This document shows positions 1-13,186 of a stretch of 64,000 nt of DNA, piece after piece. Source of the DNA: Zhengitettix transpicula. Taxonomy: Eukaryota; Arthropoda; Insecta; Orthoptera; Tetrigidae. The position numbers and the translations under genes are program-made. The notes below the pieces were generated by a model. That model saw nothing but the letters and a program-made list of their open reading frames with translations. It searched no databases and had not been told where the DNA came from. The stretch is taken from the NCBI GenBank assembly GCA_037074705.1, contig CM073590.1:166530746-166594745 (forward strand). Direction: 5' to 3'. Within the stretch, counting starts at the first letter, position 1; every line of letters starts with the position of its first letter.

Positions 1-693
1 TTCCACTAATTATTGTCATATTGTACTTCCTGGTGAATTCACTGAGTGCAATACCATAAAGGATTCTGATTTTACGGTTAGAAATTGAATCCCGGATAAA
101 GCCATTAATGTAAATTTAAGGACCACTTGCTTAGGTTGTAACTTGGCTGTCCATTACCTTCCGCGTCTTCCTACCGTCGTCATTACTAATTCAACTGCGT
201 TTAGGTGTTGTTTCCCACCCTTGACCTTAAGCTGAAGAGGCGTTTAGAGGGTCTCGGTCACTCGATCCCGCGGAGGAACAGAGCCACTTCGTGAATGATA
301 CTTAGGAAGGATTCACAATTACGCTTTAAAATAAGTTTACTCACTTCATTTACGTACTTAGAATACTTCAAATCACAACATTCCTTACTTATTATCCTTT
401 TAAATACAAACGTCTTAATTCCGTAAATAGATCAAAATTGTAAGATTCGCAGAACAACGGTATATGGTTAATCTGTAGTCGGACAGGGGAAAGTTCTTGT
501 GGTGTTGCTATTTAGGGCTCCTGCATTCATTCCGTTAATCTTATAATTAATTAAACGGGCTAATTTTCTCGCCCATCGATTAATATAGCCGCAACTACAT
601 GCAATGAAAATCTCCAATTTCGTCGATCATGAAATTGAGTAAAATCGTTGTCTGTCTGAATTTGAAACATGCACAAAATCGATGAAGAAGAAA
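1..693. other. AT-rich sequence, nothing recognised
   Basis: No convincing exon, transposon end or RNA gene was seen. The open frames here are short and overlap on opposite strands. Confidence 0.5.
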
Positions 694-1065
694 ATTTTGA
701 GAGGTGTACGTTCCGTGGTCGCAGATCTTGGGCATACGAAAAGGATTGTTTGCTATTCCTATTGGAATAGTCGGCAAGCTGCCTCCTGAATTGGTCACGG
801 CATGGAGAGGAGAAAGCTGCGACCCCACAGAAAACCCCTGTCCCTCCATCGGAAGGGCGTGGGAAAAGTACCAAATGCCCGACCTACCTGATACAGAATT
901 TTCTAAGGTTTTCCCTGCATCGCTTTTAGGCAAATTGCCGGGTAGGACCCTAGTTAACTCTTGGCTACCATGCTCTACCCTTCCGCATCTCCCCTTTCAA
1001 ATCTCTTTCCTATGCTATAAGAGGGGAGTTGCCACTATGTGGATTACCCTATACATAGCCTGTGT
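694..1065 (+). mobile_element. GC-rich retroposon copy 1 (5'-truncated)
   Basis: This is the first of about twelve copies of one family. It starts near the conserved GAGAGGTGT block. It then runs through a segment with an open frame (IGRAWEKYQMPDLPD) and a GCCGGGTAGGA block, and ends near the GTAGCCTGT terminal motif. Copies begin at different points but share the same 3' end, as expected for LINE- or SINE-like retroposition. This copy is diverged and lacks the A-rich tail. The family was not identified by name. Confidence 0.8.
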
Positions 1066-4000
1066 ACACCTTCTACTTCTTCATGGCCTAATGAAAAATT
1101 TCTACATGAAAACCTTTAGGACACTGAAAAAAATCATCAATACGAAATGCATCGTAGTTGTAGCATGAACAGAGAATCGCCATTTTCGATTTATGTTGCC
1201 GCCAAAATACAGAAAACCCGAAAATTGATATTCCTACGTTAAGAGTTTAATCTGACCGAGGAACCAAGAGGTTTTTGAAACGGTTATTGAAAATCGAGAC
1301 ATCGTATACGGTTCAACGTGTAATCGTGTATAATCTCATTTGTGCGTCAACAATTCCCCCTCGCCATTTCTTGAATAGAAAGCTATATAGTCCGTATTAC
1401 TTGGTGGTCGTTCCTACCAAATGGTCCCAAGTTGCAACATACAAATACAATAATAAAGAATAAAAATAAGAAATGGTCTACTTTTCTGTTACTGCAGCGT
1501 GCTTTTACGTTGTTATGGCGTACCAGAACAGTACTTACATAAATCCTGACTTGAAGTTTATTAACAATCCTATTCCGACATTTTGTATTAATATTTTTAG
1601 ATTATTTCATTCTGTGGTCACTTCGAAACGTTGAAGCTATTTTTATCCTTTGATGTATACGTTTATGTCACAGAGATGTCGTCCTTTCTAGTTACTTGTT
1701 CTAAAATATTTCCCATAAAATAATTTTTCCACTTTCATGTTTTTCTTTAATTTAGCACAGTGATTATTTCTGAACCGGACTTATTTGTACTTAGTCTTCC
1801 CTACCACAGGAAACACCAGAAAAACGTCTCTTGAAGTAACATGATAATTATCAATGGTTTTATGAGTAATTAAACTGCTTAAATCCACATATTCCATTAA
1901 AATTTTCTGTTTTATAGATTTATATACCCAGCAATTGATTACACAAAACCTATATTAATTTCAATTCGTAGATAAAACCGCGGAGGAATTACAACTAATT
2001 TCCTGCGAACACCGAAATGGACAGGGACTCCCCTACTCAGTCCGAGAATAATTAAATTAGCTGGGAAATTACTTCTGACTTTTAACGAACATTCCTCTCA
2101 CGAGACCTCCATACTGTCTCTGAGTTCATTTGTTTTGTTTTGAGGAGCTCGTAAAGTTCTAACGGCGAGTTCTGAAGTTCTGGACGTCAAGGGTTTAGAT
2201 TAAATTCACTAGAGTTCATTTTGTTCATCCAGAAAGTCGTGTTGGACCTCCATTAAACTATAAAACTATATTTTCTAGCGTAAAAATCGAGGGACGGTGT
2301 TTAGAAAGAATTTTCTCATTCTAGTTGACACATTTACGGGGTAATTTTTTTGGTGAATGCAAAACCAACAGCTTTTATCAGTGAAAAACGGATATAAAAC
2401 ATTAGTATATCCTACAGTTTACTTATAATTTACCTCAGTTGTAAGGCGATGGAGCCCTTACTTCATCTTTAAAATACAACGATACTTCTGATAATTAACA
2501 TAAATAGGAAATAAATTGTTAAGGAAATGTAATATGGAAATCAGGAATCAATACGCAAGGAGAAAATTAAAGTAGAACTCAAAATTATCATTTTCGTTTA
2601 TAAATCACAACGAACTACTAATTTATTTATTTTATATGGGAATAATAAACTCTACTATGAAACAAAATAACTTATATAATCACTTTGGTTCGTTAATCAA
2701 ATTACCCATAAACCAGGAAAAAATTTTAAAGTGTAAAATTAAACAGAAAGTAAAATATAGAATGGTTGTATGCTGGTAGAACCAAGTAGATTCCAGAAGA
2801 AAGCCTTCTTTCTCTGTGATACGTTCAATTTTGTTCTTACATTTTTTTTTATTCCCACACGATTTATCTAATAAAAATTAATTTGACCCTTTCTAACTTG
2901 AATTACCAGTCCCACAGAAGTAAGTTATATAAGCATTAAATTTTTGATAATATTATCGAAAATCAGGACTTAAATGATGTCGAATGAGTCATGATTTGTA
3001 GAGCAATTATAGTAATATCTTATAATTTTTATTTATTAATACCCTAGAGATTAAATTTAAAATTTTGACAATAGGCATACTATTATTCAAAGAATTTAAT
3101 GTATATGTTATTCAGTCAATTTTTTAATCGAATAGAAGGGCAGGCTTAACTTCTTTTTTTTTAAAAAAAAAATAATTCTACAACTTTCAAAAGTTTCCAG
3201 GGAGTTTAATTAATATAATAATAGCATTATGATGAACGCTTTTCTCTTTAATTTACAGTTTGACTAGTTATTATAGAAACGGCATATACAAGGATACAGT
3301 AAAACAGCGGCATTGTGGCAGGCTGTCAAAGAGAAAGAATTGTTTCGGGAAGTATCTGTAGTTGTCTGAGTTGACAGAACTGTCCTGCCTGTTTCTGTGC
3401 ACATTGAAGTAGATACACGAGTTTGTACCCTAATACAGCAAGTCATCGCGACCTGTTGTAGAGTAAGAACATAGTTGCGATCTTAGAGTTGCCGCGGACA
3501 GCAACAATTGGTTGAATTGATGCGGGTCAACTACGGACATTGTGAAGAGACGCCAGCAAGAAACCGGACACATGACGGTTAGAATACATCGTGTCTGCCT
3601 AGTACGAGAATTTGTCTACGATATCGGCGAATCAATAAAGAACATTGAGCCGTGAAGAAATTGCAAAGATAATAAATTTAGCCACAAAATAAATAAAAAA
3701 AAGAAACAATAACATAATGTAGCAAACATTTTTTATGGTGTGTCTATAATTTGACACGCACTTAGATAAAATGTTGACGTTTTTAAGCACCAATTTACTG
3801 AATATCAATTACACCATCCGACGACTAATACTTTGTCTTGTTGAGTTATGGTTGAAATTAACGTATGAGAATCTATATTATATATGAGAATCTAAATCGC
3901 ATGTCAATTGCATTAAAAAAATTTGAGATGAAAAATATGTTTTCTTTGCCACTTATATTCTTCGATTACACCTTTAAAGTATTAAGACATTCAACTCTCG

Positions 4001-4729
4001 CGAGAACACTTTCATTATGTCATATCTTGGTTTGACAGTTACTGCGGCGGCTTCGTTTGCTGGATTCTCCCCGTAAATAGCAATATTGCCGCCTGCCAGT
4101 TTGCAACGCCTCGCCACACTCGCTTCACGATATTATGCAATTCCTTGCTCCATAAAGGCTTCACCGTGATCTCATATCAGGTTGCTCAGTCTCTGCTTAG
4201 AGCTCAGGAATGTAATAAAACAAATTTTGACTCCCAACAATAAGATAATTGTGTTTCTCCTTAAAAAATTCTTCAATTAAATTCACGGGTTTACTATCCG
4301 CTATGAGATCAAAGTAGAACAACAGCTTCATCTTCAGTTGCGTATATCGGTAGTTTCGTATACACTAGTTTATTTGTAAAATTATAAAGTGAGTCTACTT
4401 GCCGACGACGGTATTGTCTATACAAATATTAGAAATAAGTCAGATAAAATAGTTTAACAAAGATGTTTTGAACAACTGGGAAAGAGCAAATAAAATAATA
4501 ATAAAAACAAAAAAGGCATAAAGCCGTGTATTTCTATAATTAATTAATTAAGTGAAATAATACAGCATCGGCGGGGAGAAAATACTTGCTGTAAATAACT
4601 AGATATATATGCAAACTCATACATTGGAACTCATTTCCTTAAGACAATTTTAAAATAAGGGGAGCCAAAAATCAGAAGAATTAAGCTAAACAACTCTATA
4701 ACATCGTATAATTATAAACTAGTAAAGAC
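1066..4729. other. AT-rich gene-free stretch
   Basis: No recognised gene. A somewhat richer block at 3260-3660 contains a 60-aa frame on the minus strand (3264-3446), but it shows no motif or splice support. The rest is low-complexity AT-rich DNA. Confidence 0.5.
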
Positions 4730-4906
4730 AACCACTTTGGAAAGGGAGATCACAAATTCAAAATAATTCACGGAAAAAAATCCGAAGTAGGAAAAACTTA
4801 TTTTCTAAATAGAACAATCAGCGATTGGAATAAATTATCCGGAACTATATTTTGGGTAGCCCTCTTACAAAAAATTAAGCGCTATATCTCAAATCGCAAG
4901 AGCTAA
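4730..4906 (+). pseudogene. LINE reverse-transcriptase C-terminal tail remnant
   Basis: A 58-residue frame ending in TAA contains the string YFLNRTISDWNKLS. It is preceded by a basic stretch (GDHKFKIIHGKKSEVGK) and followed by LLQKIKRY. The order 'basic region, FF/YF-x-N/S-R-x-x-x-x-W-N-x-L-P/S, short helix' is what I know from the extreme C-terminus of non-LTR retrotransposon reverse-transcriptase ORFs. Only the tail is present, and no RT catalytic motif lies upstream in frame, so this is a 5'-truncated dead copy. The exact LINE clade is unknown. Confidence 0.6.
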
Positions 4907-5019
4907 ATGGCATGTGCATGAGAAGTGCCACTGAAGTGGTAAGATTTTATGACTAAAAATATGTGGCTTATTTTTATTATGTAATATTTGTATGTGATTG
5001 CATTCACATAAGTATATAT

Positions 5020-6031
5020 TGTAATACTAATTAAGGAGGCCATAAATTGTTTTAAAATAATTGGATTGTTTGCTGTACAATTTCTTGAAAGCAACAATCA
5101 CGGCAAGCTTTGTCGGCAATCTTTGTTGGAAACCGCGCGTTCATACGGGGAGTAGTCTGACGAAAGTTTTGAGAGAGAGAGGAGGTCTGGCGAACATTTT
5201 TGGGAGAGAGAGGAGGCTAATTCAGCGGTACGACTAACATTACGGGAGAATGAGGATGCTGATCTAATAGTACGAACAGCGTGGTCCAGGAAGTTCAAAT
5301 GCGAGACCTATAGGTTCTATAAAACAAGAGTAAATAGTTCTTTAAGGAGAGACTTATTTTATAAAAATCGCAAAGTGGAAGCAAAAGGTTTGCAACACTC
5401 AGACCGAAATAACATTTCGCATAAAGGCATCGAGGAGACACACGTCTGACGGATGACCGAGGGAGCGGCTGACCCCAAATTCCAGGTGGAATAAAAACGA
5501 GAACAACTACCGTGTGTATTAATAATGAGGTGTAGAATCAGTGAATAATGGCCTTTTTAGTGAGTTGTGCCCTTAAGCTCCAAGAATCAGATCTGGTAGC
5601 AGAAAGACATTCGTGAGTACAAAAACAACTATTTAAAGTTTGTAAACTAGAATTAAAGGTATAGACAAATTTCGTTATCGTGTTTAGATTTCGTTTTCTT
5701 TATTGTGTTTAGAAATTATATTCAGTTCATTTAAATTTTTGATTTGTTAATTAGTTTATTAAAGTTGATTGTTCTTACTATCAAGCCCAGTAAAGATCCT
5801 GATAAGAAGAGTAAATTAGATATAATTGTTTATAAAATAGGAAAGTTTGTATTTCCTAGAATACCACAAATTATAAAAAATAATAAAAAAAATATTTGAT
5901 TTGTAAATTTGATTCACTTTTGCGTGCCAAAGTAAGGCTGATTAAGTGTACCTTTAAAGAATAAATTTGTTTTACTAATTAATTAATTATTTTTTTAAAA
6001 TAAAGCCATCCTTTGTTTTATAATCATTACA
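5020..6031 (+). mobile_element. Solo LTR 1, TGTAAT/ATTACA family
   Basis: It begins TGTAATACTAATTAAGGAGGCC-like and ends AATCATTACA. Flanks are tatatat on the left and atatgtatat on the right, so a 4-bp ATAT target duplication is possible. Internal blocks shared with the other copies include a GTAGAATCAGTGA motif near 5533, a TAAAGGTA...AGATTTCG block near 5655-5692, and a CCCAGTAAAGATCCTGA block near 5787. No coding region was found. The TG...CA ends and the single-LTR layout suggest recombination between two LTRs. Confidence 0.75.
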
Positions 6032-6171
6032 ATATGTATATAATACATGTATATAATTTTTTATTAATAAGATAGATAAAATAAATTATCGACCGGTATA
6101 ATAGACATTTTAAAAAAATTTGTTCAACACAAGTACGTTTCTATACTATTTTGTACTTTATTCAGGTTGTT

Positions 6172-6330
6172 TTATTATTTTTTCTGCCGGAACACAATTT
6201 TTTGTCATAAATGGTGTGAAGAACAAACAATATAATATTTTAAATCACAAATTTATATAACTATTTTTCTTCTTTTAAAAACTTATTAATAGGAAAAATA
6301 ACAATATTATTCTAACAATTTACTCATCAG
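6172..6330 (+). repeat. Dispersed repeat D, copy a
   Basis: About 150 bp resembles 50880-51030. Both contain TTGTCATAAATGG followed by GTGAAGAACAAACAAT or a close variant, then a matching TAGGAAAAA block. It lies 140 bp downstream of LTR 1. Copy b lies just upstream of LTR 5. Its nature is unknown. Confidence 0.6.
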
Positions 6331-7825
6331 ACCTTCTATTTCTAAAATTTGTTACCATTCGTTTATTCATAAAAAATATACATTGATATAATATGTAATA
6401 TAAAATTATTTTATTTAAACCACCTCAGGAAACTTTTTGTATGCTTGCATAATTTACTGCAATTGGGGTAAATTTATTTTGATAAAAAAAATTACTTAAA
6501 AATGAATGTTTGGTTATTATCATTCAACTTAATTCCATTAGAGATTATTTAAATTTGCAAACGTAGAAGCATTTACTAAATTTTTGATTAGAAGTGGCGA
6601 TTCTCAGTCACTAGATTATTTGATTTTTATGTATAGTGTCGAAGGTATTTGTTTTTTTCTATCATATTTATATTAGAATTTTAATACCTATATGATTCTG
6701 TTATTGGCAGGAAAGGAGTTACATGATTTTTGAAGGCCTGTTTTGAGAGGAGTGTACTACTAATAGCAGCAACATATCAAATGAAACTGAACTGGACATG
6801 TGGCCAACGACGTAACGGTACAGTTTCCGTCCAATTCTGACATTTACTTCTGTATACGACCATGTTCAGTCTTCTTCGATCAATATTGAGCCACTCCTCT
6901 TTAACCTGGAGTTATGGTTGCTCTCTTGCTCCCTGACCCACTTTGAGACCCCGATTATATTTTACACAGAGCTGGGCGATGTCTTCCACTAGACGGTGTA
7001 CAGCAGGATAGCCAGAAACCTCAACATCAATGCATCCCCGGCCGTGTCATCAGCATTTTTACATCAATTACATTTTATTACTTGAATGCCATAATTGTCA
7101 ATTTATCTACCATAATATTGCTTCGAAGGAATATTTTCAATGTTATTTTGCATATCCTTGCTATAATTTGCGTATCGGTTCACATCCTTCGTTGCCAAAC
7201 AGACAATATAATTGAGAGAAAATGGATTAGTAATCGCATATTTACTGAATTATTATCGTTGCAGGTGATAATTATTCTGTTAGTGCTATTCAGAAAGATG
7301 ATGCCCAGTGAAGCTAACATATACAGTTACCCCACTCCAAAAACTAAGCATTTAAGTGTTTTGAGGGATGACGGGTTTTCTGTGAATTAGCTCTTTAGTT
7401 GCTCAAAATTGTGGATTGGAGTAGATGGAACAGCAGAGGAGTTGTAAATTGATGGTCATACATCTTTGTCTGCATATTCCTCACTGATAAATATAATTGG
7501 TGTTTTCAAGTATGTAGGAGTTGTGCACGATCGGCTGTTACAATTCTTTTACTGCCAAGTCTTTTTTCATTTCACAGCTTAACTGCGCCGCTTCTTAATT
7601 GTTGTGGACAACTGTCTGGATGGACTACCGACGGAGGCAGACATCTTACAAGCAGCAGTAAGTCAAAGTAGCAGGTAAATGCTTTGTAATGATTTGAATG
7701 AACTGTATTGTGTTTTCATTTTACAGCCTATAAAATAAAAAGAGAACTTGGTTTTTAAACTGAATTAATTTAATAATACTATTTATACACTAATTTAAAA
7801 ATTGTGATGTGACTATATAAGATTA

Positions 7826-7830
<5 letters not shown>
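6331..7830. other. Gene-free stretch
   Basis: A less AT-rich block at 6780-7030 has no recognisable product. The overlapping frames at 7030-7390 (61 and 102 aa) show no motif and look like chance. Confidence 0.45.

Positions 7831-7867
<37 letters not shown>
7831..7867. repeat. (TA)n microsatellite
   Basis: An uninterrupted run of about 18 TA dinucleotides abuts the end of a minus-strand LTR. Confidence 0.95.
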
Positions 7868-7870
<3 letters not shown>

Positions 7871-9070
7871 AATAAACAACTTACAATTAAAAGAATTAAA
7901 TGGTTGAATTGCCTCAAGTTGAGGACGCCAATTTGTAATAAATAGCCAGGTTTAATTAATTAAATTTAAGCAATTGGTTAATGGATTAAATTATTTTATT
8001 AAAATTGAAGAATGAAAGGATTCTAAATAATTTACCAAATCTTAAACTTCACAAAACAATTAATTTATTCAAAGTAAAATTACAAAATTTCTTGACGTGA
8101 TTATTTACATTTGTGTTCTTGCTATTTTACAGATTTTATCAACTCTCATCTCAGGGTCATTTATTTGGGCCTTATAAATAAAGAACCATTCATTTTACTT
8201 TTAAATTAACAATCAATTTTTTACATCATTAGAGTTAAACAATAAAATAAACGTGAAACCGAAGTCTGACGATTTTATCCTTATCTAACGTTTACAAAAC
8301 TTTTATTAATTTTTTTTCTACTTACAGTCTCTTTTCTGGTACCAGGCATTCGTTTTGGGCTCTGATGCACTATACACTTTTCACATCTATCAGGCCATAA
8401 TTTCACAAAATATAAATTTATTTCGAAATCACTGTCCAAAACTTTGGTATCTATCTACTGGAACGATTACTCCGTACAGCTCCTGTGGTCCTCGGCATTA
8501 AGTCTCTCTCTCACCAGCAAATATGGTATTTATCGTTTTAATTATTGGTCAGCTAGATTGATGCCGGGTAGGATCCTTAAACCATAGCCCGGGGGCCATA
8601 GTTAACCCTTGGCTACCTTCCTCTACCCTTCCTAATCCCTTTCTAGTCCCTTCCTATGCTATTAAAGGGGAGTTGCCCAATGTGGATCACCCTCATGTAG
8701 CCTGTTGCCCTAAAAAAAAATTGTTATCAACTCCTTCTCGTTTAAATATGTGAACAGTTTATTTTTACTATTTTAATTTCTACTCGTGGCTTTGCTTATT
8801 GAAAACTTTTCTGCAACTTTACTCGATGAGTTTATGTCCACAACTTTTACTCAGTGAATTTACTGTCCGCAACCTTTACTTGCTCCAATTCAACCTGCGT
8901 CTTTTCTTGATTAATTTATTCCCGCGACTGCTGCCGTTAGACTGGAGTTTTAGAATGCCTGCCGCCGACAAATGTTCGCCTGCATATTGTTGTTTTTATA
9001 TTCTCGCCGATAACAATCCACCACAAATTTCCAATTATCATATCTCTAGTTGCCTTTAATTATTATTACA
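7868..9070 (-). mobile_element. LTR 3 with primer-binding site and nested retroposon
   Basis: On the minus strand it starts at 9070 with TGTAATAATAATTAAAGGC and carries the family's ATTGTTATCGGCG and AAAATCGTCAGACTTCGG blocks. It reaches a first TTATTACA end at 7934. A primer-binding-site-like stretch (TTGGCGTCCTCAACTTGAGGC region, just below 7934) follows directly, and a second TTATTACA at 7868 abuts (TA)n. A retroposon copy at 8560-8720 splits it. The right flank is atatatat. The PBS suggests a tRNA-Lys-type primer. No internal coding DNA remains. Confidence 0.7.
8560..8720 (+). mobile_element. GC-rich retroposon copy 2, nested in LTR 3
   Basis: Only the last 150 bp of the family are present, from ATGCCGGGTAGGATCC to GTTGCCCT plus an A9 tail. 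It is strongly 5'-truncated. Its position inside LTR 3 shows it arrived later. Confidence 0.85.
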
Positions 9071-10985
9071 ATATATATTGATAAAACATGATTATTATAA
9101 TCTCAGGGTTCAAAATTGTGGGCCGTGTGGTATAGGATTTCTTACTCTTAGTAGTACATAAATTAGGATGCTTCTGGTAAAATACGATAAAAACGGTGTC
9201 GTGCATTGTGTGACCATTGCATGAGCGGTCGTGTCATGAGTGGACAGACCCTTTTCCGCCCGCCCCCAGATCCCTTCCTGAATCCTGACCGTTAACCTAT
9301 TTGCTCATAAATTTATTATTAATTAATAAAAAATAACATTATGATAAAAAAAATCATTGAAACAATCTCAAAGTTTCATCTGTAATTTATTAGGACATCT
9401 TCAGATGTTGTAATGTCAATTAAATGATCTAATTTCAAATTCCGTGTTTCCAAAAGTTGAAACAAAGCAGGAGTTTACATACATGATAATCTATAATACT
9501 ATTAATTAAAAATTTATATAACATTACGTACAATTAATTACATGAAATGTAGTGGATCTAAAATTCTAAGGTGCGATTTGCCCACACATTGCAGAAGTTA
9601 TGTTTACACAGCTTTTGAGAGTATTGTTAAGTTTAAAATAGAAATGAAAATATTTTTTAAAATACTTTAAATTGTCTACAGTAACAGGGAATCATTTATA
9701 TTTAAATTAATAGTATAATTTTTTACTTTAATGGAATCATTGGAACCAATATGCAACATTTCGTTTATCAATCTGGATTAATATTGTCATTCTTCATTGG
9801 TAAGTTTTACATTATGCTAATCGACGTGAAATGACTATGATATGGAAGTTATGTACTGACTTTTATATTATTCTGTTCCATTTTAATATTAACATTACTT
9901 AGATCATTTAATTGTCTTTACAACACCTGAAAAGGTCATTATAAATTAGGGATGAACCTTTGTTTTTTCTATTATAAGGTTTTAATAATTTTAGATATTA
10001 ATAAATTGATAACTAAATAGGTTGATGTTTTCATTTATTTTAGGACGTCACATAAATATAACTGTTAAAAGATTTGTATCGTAATTAATTATTTCTAGGA
10101 ATATTTATTAAATCAATCAATTGGAACAGTTTTAGATATAGATATGAAATTATAAATCCAGATAAGTTTAAGAAATGTTATACATTAAGCTTGTAATACA
10201 TTCACTTCATGTTAAAACCAAGACTGATTCTTTAAGCAATAAAGTTGCTCTTCTGAAAATTTATACCCGCTCGCTCAGGATAGGAAGGTGTCCACTCATG
10301 GAACGATAAAATTATGGACGCTCATACTACGTCCGCTGAAAGCACGGCGCCAGTCAAACCGGCGTGGAGAGATCTGATTAATGGTTTCGATAGGTATTTT
10401 TACAGACATCGTGATGCCTGGATTGAAGCGTCAAAGTCAACATTTGCAAGATCAGTTAGATCTCTCGGGAACTGAAACCAATTTCGTCCTTTCTGATTAA
10501 CTACTGATCTAAGACCGTTCCTGATTCTCTTATGTTTTAAGTACAAAGCAGAAAATGTTCTGTGAAGTTCTTCCCTATTTAATTTTTGCTCAATATACCT
10601 CTACAATGACCAATTTGATACCACGTGTTTTTTTCCCACCAATAATTTCTTCGTCGGTTAACTCCCTTCACTGATAACATACGACCCTAGGAGATGGCCC
10701 GCAGGGTTTTGGGAATTTTTCCCAAGGGTGAACGAACCTTTTTTCCGAAATTCTAACGTTCCCGTGATTCTGGTCTATATGCCCTTCTATTGTCGCAGGA
10801 ACGCCCGTACAACTAGACCGTCCGCCTCGCAGGCGCCGTATTTGCAACCACTAACATGCGTTCATGCCTTAATATTCCGCGTCACGACTATTAGTTTTAT
10901 CCGTAGTTAATTTTCAGTATTAAAATATGCACGTAACAGATTTCAATTCCCTACCGTACGGAATGTACAAATGTGTCCTGGAAAA
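9071..10985. other. Gene-free stretch
   Basis: Mostly AT-rich. It holds one hammerhead-like module (9373-9404) and a 12-bp inverted pair, CATGAGTGGACA at about 9235 and its complement at about 10291. No gene was recognised, including in the 60-aa frame at 10728-10910. Confidence 0.45.
9373..9404 (-). ncRNA. Hammerhead-like module H1
   Basis: On the minus strand CTGAAGA is followed by an AT-rich spacer and then GAAAC. This fits the CUGANGA...GAAA hammerhead core, but the intervening stem II is weak. It shares its CTGAAGATGTCCTAA start with H3. Confidence 0.35.
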
Positions 10986-10989
10986 TATG

Positions 10990-11115
10990 TACATTCGTCA
11001 TGAAATTTGACTCAAAGTTCAGATAAAATATAACGAGACGGAGAGCAAAAATGCACGCAAAAGGCGGGAAATGTGCAAGTCAATGCTTATGGTTTTCTTC
11101 GATGTCTAGGGCACC
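10990..11115 (+). repeat. Short dispersed repeat E, copy a
   Basis: It shares about 110 bp with 12165-12275: AAGTTCAGATAAAA, TAACGAGAC, GAGCAA, GCACGCAA, CAATGCTTATGG and GATGTCTA occur in the same order in both. The two copies are about 1.17 kb apart in the same orientation. Confidence 0.75.
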
Positions 11116-11239
11116 GTCAACAGACTTTTGCTTATGAAAAATATGTTATATTTACTTTTTGTAATATAAACTGGACTATTATGTTATTTAGATTTTACAG
11201 CACTATCGTAAAAACAGTCGATGAATTTATGATTTAAGA

Positions 11240-11545
11240 ATGTTTATGTTATGTTACACAGCAGCGAGCTATATTGCTTTGCATGCAATGCAGTCTGCAG
11301 GTGCATGTTCTCTTGGGCTTCGTGATTGTACCTCGGCGACAGAACGGCCTGGTACGGAGACGGCGCGTGGTTGGCACGCCTGCGCGCAAGTTGCCCTCGT
11401 GACCATGCCAAGCGAACATTTGTCTGGAAATTACCCTCTCTCTTGGGATAAGTCTTATCGCTGCCAGACAGTCCCGAATAGCCCAGCCGGCTCCCGGGAG
11501 CTCTCCAAGACGTCACTCTTGTAGTACGGCGTAACACACGCACTT
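11240..11545. other. GC/CpG-rich island
   Basis: About 300 bp is much richer in GC and CpG than its surroundings and includes GGCGCGTGG, CCTGCGCGCAA and a half-CRE (GACGTCAC). Frames of 94 aa (+) and 99 aa (-) are open here, as expected by chance in stop-poor DNA. It could be a promoter, an exon of an unrecognised gene, or an old element. No splice or coding evidence decides between these. Confidence 0.35.
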
Positions 11546-12824
11546 AACGTGAGAAATCACGAAAGATAAATAAGGTGTTACCATGTCGGTGACGTAAATA
11601 TACAATATAAATGCAATGTATATGGCGAGCAGATTACAATTCAACACAATGCGTCTGAGAAAACAATTCCTAGTCAAGAAAGTTTTAACTAGACTAAAGG
11701 AAAACCTCGTGTAGAATTTTTCTTTCCAATAATATAATGGAGTTTTTATAAGAGAAATTGTAATTTTTATTCCCTGCAGATATCGCTCGGACGTAAGACA
11801 CACACGTACTTTGCGGGAAAGCCTTATTTAAATGATAATACCCAGGAACAAAATTTTCGGAATGATTGAGTGTGTGAATATAACATAATTACAATGCCCA
11901 TTAGTGATCGTAGAAAATATTTGTCATATAATTGTTTATATGAATGTAAATATTTAATTTTTAAATATGTTTTATTATTGTAATAGATAGTTAAACAAAT
12001 TTTCCTAAAGCTCCAGTCTAAATTTAAAACTAAATCTTTATTTATTTATCACTGAACGTATTTATTATAGTTGACATAGAAGAAAACGAATGATCCTTTG
12101 AATATTTATACTTTATTAAAAGATTAACAGAAGCTTTATACAATGATAATAAAGTTTGGTTTAAAGTTCAGATAAAAGATAACGAGACAAGGAGCAATAA
12201 AAGCACGCAAGAGTCGTGCATTGTTCAAGGCAATGCTTATGGCTTCCTTTGATGTCTATATAGACCGTGCAAAAATGAATATTGTTTTTACTCGACTACT
12301 GAGATGAACGCATTAATTATCGATGAATTTAAAAAAATTGAAACAGGTGTATTTTATCAGTTATACAGGTATCTCTCAGTTTATTTTTGTCTTAATTATT
12401 ACATTATATTATTAAAATTGTAGGTGTTCTATTGATTTTCAGCTGACGAATGTTCCAAATTGTAGGGAAACGAATAATGAGATATTGGTGATATCCGAAA
12501 GCTTCTGTAACATTTTAATAAAGCATAAAAGTTGTAAGGATCATTAGTTGTCTTCTTATATTATTTAATATTAAAGAACTTTTCAGAAGTATTAAAAGTA
12601 TTTTTCGTTTTATAAATTGGTGACGTGGAGGCAAACAATTGAGGTAAATATATAATCACAACAAAAACTTGATTTGTTTCATAAAGTCCATCAAACAAAT
12701 TTGCGATTCTCTCATGAAATAATCTACTATTTCACTGTTTTTATTGTAAAAACTATTTTTTTCAATATAAGATAAGTATCCGACCAATCAGTTACGTATA
12801 TTTAAGAAATATCTATTTTAAATT
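11546..12824. other. AT-rich gene-free stretch
   Basis: No gene recognised. It holds the second copy of repeat E (12165-12275). Confidence 0.45.
12165..12275 (+). repeat. Short dispersed repeat E, copy b
   Basis: Partner of 10990-11115, with several small indels. Its nature is unknown. Confidence 0.75.
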
Positions 12825-13186
12825 CTTTTTTTTTAGGGTAACAGGCTACATGAGGGTAATCCTTGTGTATATCTACGGCTCACTTGGTTCAAAAGAAACG
12901 ATGAACCTTGTGACATAGTGGCAACTCTCCTTTAATAGCATAGGATGGGATCTGAAAGGGGGGGGGGATGCGGAAGGGTAGAGGAAGGTAGCCAAGGGAT
13001 AACTAGAGCCCCCGGGATATAGTTCAAGGATCCTAACCGGCATTCGCCTAAAAGTAAAGCAGGGAAAATCCTAGAAAAACCTGCATCAGGTAGGTCGGGC
13101 ATATGGTACTTGTCCCACGCCCTTACGATGGCGGGAAAAGAGTTTGCTGTGGGGACGCAGCATTCCTTTCTCTGTACCTCGACCAG
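12825..13186 (-). mobile_element. GC-rich retroposon copy 3
   Basis: Minus orientation with an A-rich tail at 12825-12834 (T run on the plus strand). The GTAGCCTGTTACCCT end, CGGTTAGGATCC block, CGGGCAT and GGGGACGCAGC blocks are clear. It is 5'-truncated at CTGGTCGAGG. A G-run replaces part of the CCCCCC block. Confidence 0.85.

Noticed and set aside
7030..7390. Overlapping 61- and 102-aa frames
   Set aside because: No domain, Ile/Tyr/Asn-rich as expected from AT-rich DNA, no splice context.
8799..9059. 86-aa plus-strand frame
   Set aside because: It is the antisense of LTR 3, a non-coding terminal repeat.
9235..10302. 12-bp inverted pair CATGAGTGGACA as transposon ends
   Set aside because: Too short for a 1-kb span in the absence of target duplications or matching flanks.
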